Shown here piece by piece: positions 56,061-64,000 of a stretch of 64,000 nt of DNA. The notes beneath the pieces are model-generated. The model ran no database searches. It saw only the letters and a program-made list of their open reading frames with translations, and was not told the origin of the DNA. A program made the position numbers and the translations under genes. Location: the NCBI RefSeq assembly GCF_029227915.1, contig NC_079883.1, forward strand, positions 4,404,001 to 4,468,000, read 5' to 3'. This DNA is from Hydractinia symbiolongicarpus. Taxonomy: Eukaryota; Cnidaria; Hydrozoa; Anthoathecata; Hydractiniidae. The first letter of the stretch is position 1, and every line of letters begins with the position of its first letter.

Positions 56061-57364
56061 TTACCCGTCATAACAAAGTGGATGAAAATATATCGCATTT
56101 GATGTTCGTGCGCATTTTAAAAATTTTGTGTTTCCGTTACGGGACGGAATTTTAATATATTTCGAATCTATTAATGAAATTACACCATTTAAAAAGAAAA
56201 ATAACTACTAACTCTTTTACTTTTTTCTATTTTCGACTCACTCTTGACTCACAACTTTATCATGTTAAATTTTATTAAATCTTGGAGTCTTCTTCTTGGA
56301 ATCTTCACTCTTCCCCTAAGAGGGAAACACAACACAACATCTCCAGAGTGGTCCTGCTTTGCCTGAAAATCACGTTTTTTACATGTAAACAAACGGCGTG
56401 CTAAAGGATTACGTAATGTTTTTATGTTAAAATCCAGTGAAATGCAAATCGCCCATGTGTATCAAAGGGATGCCGAAACAATAGCAATTTGAATAGAATT
56501 TTAATGCGCACGGAGACGAGTTCAATCATCGTCACTCAAATACAAATAATTTCTAAAACTAGTAATGTTCCCTTTTTCTAAATTATACGTGCACGCCAAT
56601 ACCTTCAGCATGTAAAAACATACGCAGAACAAAGTTCAATTTTGTGCAATGCAAAAATAGTCACACACGGGAAACTTTAACCAACCAAACTAAAAATGTA
56701 AATCAAATACATACTAATTAAAAATACAAAAATAGTACTGTACACAGTTTTCTTTGTAAAACACAAATATACAAAACTTCAATTCAATTATAATGTATAA
56801 TGGTCACACTCTATTGTAAGTAATCCTTAAAATACTTGCACGACTTGTTCGTTACACCACATGCTGTAACAAATTACTTCAATTTAATCAATAACACTGC
56901 TTACCACAACAAATTACAAACAGTCAGGACTTTAATTGTACTGAAATGCAATAATTATTTTTTTTTATTTATTTTATTAAGTGTCTTTCAGGAACTTTCA
57001 TATTTTACAATGGCTAATTGTCCTATTAAAATAATAATATTATTTAAATAAAGAAATAAGTTATTCTATAAAAAAAGACACAATAAACTGCAGGCAAGAT
57101 TAGCAGAGTTTAAAGTGGCGAAGGATTGAAAGGCATCGATATATTAGATTCTGACGGAAAATTAAGATCAGAATATATGAAAATGAAAATTATACACCAA
57201 AATACATAATATAAAAGTAATTTACATTAACTATATTTATTAATCGACGGGAAATTAACAAAAACAATCGAGCAAATGAACAAAATTTGAGACTAAGTAG
57301 AGCAGAAGGAATCAGCATAAAGTATTGGTCATAGATTGGTCTCAATCGGTCAGTAGATGTTAAG
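56061..57364. other. Noncoding, nothing recognised
   Basis: AT-rich; short frames only (for example 56836-57051). Confidence 0.4.
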
Positions 57365-58250
57365 TTAGGATATTGAGAAATTGTCGATTTGCATAATAAA
57401 AATCGCAAGAATAAATAATAAATATTTTTTCAAAAAAGTACGAATTTTTTTGTGATCAGGTTCTTCTCTGATAGCTTTGGGAAGATCATTTAGAAGGCGA
57501 CTTGCCTTGCTAGAAAACAATTTCTCCGATACATTGATTTCATACTTAGAAATAACTCCGTCAACATTACAAGTTCCACGTCCAGCAATTCTCAACTTGA
57601 AACCTTTCAAATACGATGGAAACTCATCCTGGTGAATCGATTTGTGGGCAAGTTTTAAAATTTCAAAGTGTATTTGTTGCTGGATCGGTAGCCAACCAAG
57701 TTGTATTACATCCTCGAGCGTGGAATATCTCAAGACGCAATTCTGCATAACACTTTATCAAGATTTTCAGCTGGAATAGTGGCAGGTTCCAAAACAACGA
57801 ACAGCAAGAGGGAATTTTCGAAATTAGAAGGACTTCTGCCAGTTGCTTCCGCAAACGAAATGTTGCTGTGCAACGAAGATAGCAAAGCACGTATAGTTTT
57901 GCATAAACTGATTGAGAGAGTTTATTGATATGAGTTTTCCAGGTTAGATTTTGATCGAACTGGATGCAAAGAAGTCTGTAAACGGTAGCGCGTTTGATCA
58001 GTTGGTCCGAGTGGTGGACATGGAATGTTGAATGGTTGGGGTTCATGAGGTCGTGAGATTTTGCCATTCTCGGGCTTGACAAAAACATGATTTTCGTTTT
58101 TCTGTTATTGAACGCAAGATTATTTGTGGTCGACCATTGCTTCAGCTGGTCTAATCGTTGAGTCAAGTTGTTGATTGTAGGTTGTATGTTTATAGTCTTA
58201 CAATGTTTATAGATACTTGTATTATCACGCGAAAATAATATTTTGAGCAA
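57365..58250 (-). pseudogene. 3' half of a non-LTR retrotransposon ORF2
   Basis: Two overlapping frames (58250-57663 and 57748-57365) carry the RT region after the catalytic box: DNTSIYKHCKTINI, LTQRLDQLKQWSTTNNLAFNNRKTKIMFLSSPRM, then YRLLCIQFDQNLTWKTHI, RKQLAEVLLISKIPSCC, LGWLPIQQQIHFEILKLAHKSIH, and the tail EKLFSSKASRLLNDLPKAIRE. The truncation point falls at the position of the (F/Y)ADD box. One frameshift near 57700. The tail 'F---AS-L-N-LP--IR' shows the Jockey-superfamily C-terminus, a different lineage from the 9606 element. Confidence 0.8.
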
Positions 58251-60428
58251 TCTTTAAAAGACTTGCATAGTTTTTTCCTACCACCGCATGTTACAATAAT
58301 AGTGAAATGCAATAACTATCACACGAGTAGAATATTCAAACCGTGAAAATACTTGCGCAGTTTGGTCGCGACAATGCATAAGAAATTAGTACCTGGCAGT
58401 GTAATGTCTTCTTTATATCTGACGTCGTTATTGGCTTATATCGATCACGTGTGCAGGGTCTATTTTCCTGTAGCGACCGGCTGAAATCTAAACAAAAAAA
58501 GTAAACAAACTTTCGTGAAATTTAAACACTGTAAAATATCCAAATAAAATCTAAGTTTTGAAATAAGTGATTTAAGCTTTTGGTTTTGGGAGTACGATGA
58601 AATAGATCAACTCATACTGGATCAACAGGTTTTGAAAACGAAGTATGCTAGTAATACCTTCAAGAAGATTTGTCAAAGCAACACAGTGGCCATAAAAATA
58701 TAGACACTCTCAAAAGTTACAAAGCAGCTCATAAAACTCACCGTTTCCAAATGTCTCACATCTTAGTTCTTCAAATAAGGATAAAATAAATCCACTCTCG
58801 AATTATCATCAACTATCTCTTTAAAAAAACTAGTTGAATGTGATGTTTCTACATTTTTATTGTATACTTGTGGTTAATTTCAACAATTGCTCGTTTAATT
58901 CGACATCAAACACAAATGCTGTCGGCCGGGGTCCTTTGGACCAAAGAACCCCGGCTGATTCATGCAAGAGACTATAAAAGTGTGAATCTGTCCTTTCTGC
59001 TTAGCGCTCCGCATGAGAATAGGATTAATATCTTAAGCGGTTGTTTAGTTGATGATGATTGGTGTGCTTGCACGACTTTTGTAGCTCAAATGGGAGCTTT
59101 AAAGGCGTTAGGACCCCCTTCGCAAGAACCTCTTGGAAAGCAGTACCAATAGGAACTAAAGATGCTATCCTGGGTAAATAATTTCAAGTAAAATAATAAA
59201 TAAATTGAAGTGATCTATAGCCAAAGTAGATCTATGTCACAAAAGCATTGGCATTTAGATGAAAAATAAAATACATGTTTATGTATCAAAAAACTATCTC
59301 TTCTGACAGTATAGACGTTCGATTAACCAAAGGAAAAGAGTTCTTTTCAAACACAGTGAAAACATTCTTATAGCTCTATTCTGAAAGTTCTGATATTTGC
59401 CGTTTGTGGAGTGTTTGTTTTTGATGTGCAATTAAACGGGCAATTGTTAAAATAAACCAGAAACAAGAAAGCCCGGGGATTTCCGCCATTAGCCTAAAAG
59501 ATTATAAAATTTGAAGTTAATATTGAAAACAGAGAATTATGGGGTAAACAAATCATTGAGTATTCTCAATTATTGTTATAACTAACCTGCAATGTTAAAA
59601 TACAACTCAATAAATAAAAAATAAACTTCATGAATAATTAATTAATTTGTTCTGCTGAGTATAGCTTTAGTCTACTTGAAAAATTGTACAGAAAGAAATG
59701 ACGTAACATCAAAGATGGCGCATTATAAGACGATCTTTATTATGCTACACTGCACGAGGTTTAACTTTTGATAGCATATAAACTTTAAAATAAAGTATTG
59801 CTCATTAGATAATAAAACAATCTGTTGCACTGTTAGGATTCTTATTGGCTTAAAACTCAATTTAGCCTAGTTCTCAGAAAAAAATCTTTAGCCTGGATAA
59901 GTTTTGGGCGTCCAGCCTAGCAGCGCTGTCTCTATCTATCTATCTCTCTATCTCCTCAGGCGATTTTAAAGATTCCACCTTCGCTGGCGGAAATCAATAA
60001 ACGAAGAAAATATAGAGAGATCACATTAAACTTGTTTTTTTAAAGAAATATTTGATGATGATTTGGGAGTGGTGTTCAGCAGATTTTTTTGTCTTTGCTT
60101 AAAGAACTGAAGATGTGAGATCTTAGGAAACTGTGTTTTGTTAGCTGTTTTGCTGCATACTATAAGTTATTCCGAAATTTTGGCGTAACTTGGGCGTAAT
60201 AAGTTATCTCGAATAAACCGCTGCAAAAGTATCACAAATTTTGAAGACAGTTTTTGTATATACGCAGAATACCTGTTATTGTACCAAGAAAATTTATATT
60301 TTCAGTCTTGTTTATAAAATAGTTGAGGGTAACTACTTAAGTACATTTGTAGGAACCTTAATACATCTAACCCTGTGAAAATTGTGTTACTGTATTGTTA
60401 TTCTTACTTTTTATTTCGGTAGCTACAT
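58251..60428. other. Noncoding; contains a GC-rich hairpin and a partial repeat
   Basis: A near-perfect hairpin lies at 58925-58962 (CCGGGGTCCTTTGG / CCAAAGAACCCCGG). The block about 59905-59995 matches the start of repeat A at 43710. A frame at 58868-59152 is open but matches no family I know. Confidence 0.45.
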
Positions 60429-60469
60429 ATTGATATTTGTTTCCTACCATGTATTACAAACAAACAAAT
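60429..60469. repeat. 41-bp direct repeat, left copy
   Basis: Begins ATTGATATTTGTTTCCTA and ends ACAAACAAACAAAT; identical to 61764-61804 except one base (C/T in 'CTAYCATG'). It flanks the Penelope-like element. Confidence 0.9.
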
Positions 60470-61763
60470 ATCTTATTGAAGATATTATTTCGGTTTGTCT
60501 GTTCAGTATTCATATTACTGTGGAAAGTTATCATTTCTTGAACATGATAGTTTCGGGAGATCCTTTTCCCATCATCGGGCAAAGTAAAATGATGTTGAGC
60601 ATGTATTTATATAATTGCAGAGGATGGAAATTCATAAAAATTAACCAATCAGAAACGAGCTGATAATTACAGTTAATTACGGTAATTAACATTTTCGGAC
60701 CTAGATGTAGGTAACTACTTTTTCTGTAGGGCTGGTAACCAAATCTCAGGAAGTTGATACGAGATGCTGTTTATGTGTTTGTTGCGTTCTACACTGTTGA
60801 TGGTTTCTTTAATCTTCCTGGCTGTTTTGTTCTGACTCTTTGTCACTGATTTTCTTCTCATCCCAATTAAACTGATGACTTCTGCTCCAGCTGTGGTTCG
60901 CAATTTCGTTTTTGTTAACATCTCCGTTTCTCACTGCGCGCATATGTTCTTGTACTCGTTGCTTAAACTGACTTTTTGTTTCGCCTATATACACTGCATC
61001 ACAATCTTTACACGGGATATCGTAAATAACATTGCTTTGTTCTTCCAGGTTTATTTTGTCTTTTGGTTTAGACAAAGTGCTTCTTAGGGTGTCTTTAGAG
61101 TTATGAATGCATTTGATCTTGTGTTGCCTTAAAACTCGACGAAGGATCTCGCTGGTACCTCTTACGAAGGGTAGGAATGCTGATGGGATAAGTTCCTCTG
61201 ATGTTTCCTTGTTGTCTCCGTTGCATCTTCTCTTCATTTTATTTTCTACTTGCGTGATGACTTTATGACTGTATCCATTTGCGATTAATGCATTTCTTAC
61301 ACGTCGAATTTTTTCTTTCTTCTCCTGTTTGTCACTGACTACGCTGTTGGCACGATTCAGTAATGAAGATATGACACTTTGCAAGATTTGTGATGGTTTG
61401 ATTCGAAGTTAAGGTACTGGTCAGTGTGTGTTGGTTTACGATACATTGAAACTGAAATGGAACCATTCTTGCGTTTGACAAAAGTGTCCAGGAAAGCGAT
61501 ACATCCATCGTGTTCAAGCTTAACAGTGAATTTGATTTGTCGATGTAGGCCGTTGATGTGTTCATGGAACACTTCTAGATGTAGACTGTATCCATTATGT
61601 ACCTAAAAATCCCAAGCTGCATTTTAGTAAAAATCGAATTGCTGATATAGCAAATAATAATTTTAAAAACAATAATTTTAGATAGAGTGAAAGGTCTACG
61701 GAACACAACAGTTAAATACAGCTAGTTTTCTAGAATTGAAGAGTTATAAAAGCTAAAAAAATT
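60470..61763 (-). mobile_element. 5'-truncated Penelope-like element between 41-bp direct repeats
   Basis: On the minus strand, 61572-61332 in two frames encodes the end of a PLE reverse transcriptase (HINGLHRQIKFTVK, CIAFLDTFVKRKNGSISVSM, YRKPTHTDQYLNF), and 61384-60809 the rest, with a GIY-YIG endonuclease. The rest of the interval is 3' UTR. The 1,294-bp insert is bounded on both sides by the same 41-bp sequence, which could be an unusually long target duplication. The RT catalytic core is absent. Confidence 0.8.
60809..61384 (-). pseudogene. PLE C-terminal region with GIY-YIG endonuclease
   Basis: A 191-residue frame. The N-terminal part (SLLNRANSVVSDKQEKKE ... LIANGYSHKVI) belongs to the RT-endonuclease linker. 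ISNVIYDIPCKDCDAVYIGET-like sequence at about residues 117-137 gives the GIY-YIG pair (VIYDI ... VYIGET), followed by KQRVQEHMRAV (catalytic Arg region) and IANHSWSRSHQFNWDE. The nuclease cleaves target DNA in active elements. It lacks its RT, so it cannot move by itself. One frameshift separates it from the upstream piece. Confidence 0.8.
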
Positions 61764-61804
61764 ATTGATATTTGTTTCCTATCATGTATTACAAACAAAC
61801 AAAT
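61764..61804. repeat. 41-bp direct repeat, right copy
   Basis: Partner of 60429-60469, with one mismatch. Confidence 0.9.
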
Positions 61805-62329
61805 GTCTCCAAGAATATGAAACTTTTGGAAACCAAATATGTCATATTGCAAAAAGGAATCATGTCAAAACCTAATCAAAGCGACTCAACAACTTTAAAA
61901 ATAGCCGTCTCCGTAACAGCTTGATCGTTTTTGTGGGTTTATGAACGGTTTGATACGTGGGTTTGGTCACAACAAAGTTGTTAAAAATAAGTTGCATTTG
62001 ATTTTTCTGGTTTAAAGATTCCGTACGTGGTTTAGCACGACTCATCTATGACTGATAAGCAGTGAGAATGCTAATGGTATTACTAAAGAAAAAAATAGCG
62101 TTTGAAAGACACCTTAACAAATTTCTACAAAGTTAAACTTATACAACATCATCCTTGAGCAAGTACACCAAAATAAAATTATTTATTTATTAAGATCATC
62201 CGACGTCAATTACTACCATCATTTTGACATTCTCAAACTTCCTTTTTTTAAAGAGTCGGACAATTAATTATATCCAGTACGTAAAGTAGCTTAGAAACAA
62301 AATAGTAAGGTCACAACACAAATAGCGTA
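61805..62329. other. Noncoding, nothing recognised
   Basis: AT-rich; no supported structure. Confidence 0.4.
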
Positions 62330-63250
62330 TTACAAACGTACAGATTCGTACGGTGTAAGGAAAGTTGTGAATAATTGCGCCAATATACAGGTGGGCACAT
62401 TGTGAGGTATCGTGTTACGGGTAGGGTGGGACATAGCACAATCCTAGGGATGCCATATGCGTAAGGGGGAGGGAGAATCATCGCGTAAACGTACGGATGT
62501 GTGTCTTGTGGGGTTGAACGTGACACGAGACGCGGGTATGTACAGTGTAAGGAAGAGAATATATCACAGTACTAACCTATGGATGGATAAAGTTTGGGAG
62601 AAGAGTAGATCATACCCCAAATTACTAACGCTTAGTTGTAAAAGAGAAGATCCTTTTGCAAACATGCGGATGAGTAAAGTATGCCTAGATTAAAGGATAA
62701 TGGCATAAGCATACAACAGCATAGAGTATGTAAGAGACTTGTGGTATCAAGGCAAACGTGGGGTTGCTTATAATGTAAGACTATGTGTTAATCATAGCAC
62801 AAGAGTTCTCATGCGTATAGTGTGAGAAGGTATGGATGATAGCAAACGTACAAATAGGTTAGTTTCCATTTGACCGGATTTTAACTAGAGCGCAAAAAGC
62901 TTACAAGTTTTTTTGTTTTTTTTCTTCTTTTTTTTTGCACAATTTGATAAAATTATACATTTTGCCTATGTTTGCATACGCTAACACAAAACCTCCTTAG
63001 CTTTTTGCTCTTTGGTGGAAAATGAGGTCAAATAGAAAGAAGTTTCAGAGAAGTACATACGTACGGATGCAAACAGTTATAAAAGAAGACATATGTCATT
63101 AAAAATATATACAGAAGAGTACAGTGTACTTGAAAGAGCATATCATAGCATAAACGCACGAGTGCGTATGAAAGAGGGTGATAATTTCATAAACGCAAGC
63201 ATTATGCGTATAGTGTTAGGAAATGAGATTGTAACACATAAGTTGTCACG
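62330..63250. repeat. Highly degenerate short-period repeat region
   Basis: Words of the type CATAAACG-ACG-ATGCGTAT, GTGTAAGGAA/AG and CATATCATAGCATAAACG recur every few tens of bases (for example near 62330, 62480, 62530, 62660, 63130 and 63190), though an exact period is not obvious. A separate AT-rich insert seems to interrupt it at about 62900-63060. Probably an old minisatellite. Confidence 0.4.
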
Positions 63251-63569
63251 GTGGGTGGGGTAAAGTGCTTTCTGTACTTAAAAATTTTTCTTTGCTCATA
63301 CTTAGTAAATAATGTAGATGTTTTCCTATCCAGAGAGACGCGTAAAACTAAAAATTATCAATATATTATTTAGCCGTGTAAGACGTCTTCATAGCATAAA
63401 ATGCCACGTACTACATGTTTTTTTCAAGTAGTTTTATTATGCCTAATTTTCATGTAACACTCATAATGATTACCTCCATTACCACATTAACATTTGTTTA
63501 TGGAAAAGTAGATGAGTTCTCTCATTTTCACTTATACTTTTGTTGGTTTTTTCTTCATTGCTAATAATA

Positions 63570-63611
63570 TCAATAATAATAATAATAATAATAATGATAG
63601 TAATAATAATG
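63570..63611. repeat. (AAT)n microsatellite, interrupted
   Basis: AATAATAATAATAATAATAATAAT-like run with two single-base interruptions (ATGATAGTAAT). Confidence 0.85.
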
Positions 63612-64000
63612 TCTAGCTCCGTGTTCAAGAATGACACAGTACTGGAATGATCATATAATGTTATTGTGAGAAATTAAAAATCCTTATCTCTAAATAAATT
63701 CCAATACGAAGGGTAGTTATTTAGACTACTTTTCAGGAAGATCCATTATTTTAAATTAACAAAGGTTATTAAAAAGGTTAGCTTCACACTATTGTAACAT
63801 GTTCCTCTGGGTGGTGTGATTATATTGGACAGGACACCTACAACGCAAAATAAATTAAATTTTAATAATTCACATCCAACCATTTTTTAAAATATCTTGC
63901 AATTCACTATTTCAACGCAAATCCATTATGCTGATACAGGAAGTACGTCGTTCGCATGAGAAAGCAAAATCCACTTGTCAATCTATGATGAAATACAACC
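63612..64000. other. Noncoding end of window
   Basis: No supported feature. Confidence 0.4.

Noticed and set aside
58868-59152. 94-codon frame as a gene
   Set aside because: Includes a GC-rich hairpin; part of it looks protein-like (CACTTFVAQMGALKALG) but I could not place it in any family.

Overview
The window is AT-rich animal DNA, most likely from a cnidarian (possibly a hydrozoan). The evidence is spliced metazoan genes, including the first three exons of the ciliary/centriolar gene CCDC61 and a PAN-plus-EGF secreted protein gene, together with a dense layer of transposable elements of types common in cnidarian genomes. Splice junctions were read by eye. No species can be named from the sequence alone.

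Layout, 1-24325: the 3' exon of an unidentified secretory-type gene (2-361), a small MITE (854-1309), CCDC61 exons 1-3 on the minus strand (3088-4739), a non-LTR retrotransposon tail (about 5469-5860), a decayed Ty1/copia element (6629-about 9245), a nearly full-length non-LTR retrotransposon of the CR1/L2 (Jockey superfamily) kind (about 9550-12509), a SAP-domain pseudogene (15391-15768), a decayed copy of the PAN-domain gene (16352-18340) inside one arm of an inverted duplication, a 128-bp minisatellite, and the bulk of a decayed Helentron-type (Rep/helicase/endonuclease) element on the minus strand (about 20050-24325).

Centre, 24326-40430: a complete 16.1-kb Polinton/Maverick (adintovirus-like) element, nested inside the Helentron gene. 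It has 352-bp terminal inverted repeats that look identical by eye, and a short target-site duplication. The Helentron reading frame continues across the site once one copy of the duplication is discounted. The element encodes a double-jelly-roll-type major capsid protein candidate, a packaging ATPase, a protein-primed DNA polymerase, a DD35E integrase, several membrane and coiled-coil virion-type proteins, and an early-looking cluster of proteins that share a SAP/Rho-N module. One of these carries an MDM2-type RING finger. The early genes share a TATA box 46-47 nt before their start codons, and many genes are followed by a strong palindrome built on TTTGTTAC/GTAACAAA. MCP, ATPase, polymerase and integrase are open. 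Three other structural-type genes carry a stop or a frameshift, so this copy is young but probably not autonomous for particle formation.

Right part, 40431-64000: the N-terminal remainder of the Helentron gene, a fragment with a 2A-like peptide (LSGDVETNPGP), large tetranucleotide arrays at 44609-44778 and 50466-50689, an inverted repeat pair, fragments of non-LTR and Penelope-like elements, the less damaged copy of the PAN/EGF gene on the minus strand (50696-52634), a tandem duplication containing a cysteine-protease-like remnant (53.4-54.9 kb), and a Penelope-like element enclosed by 41-bp direct repeats (60470-61763). The last 2 kb is noncoding and contains a very diverged short-period repeat.
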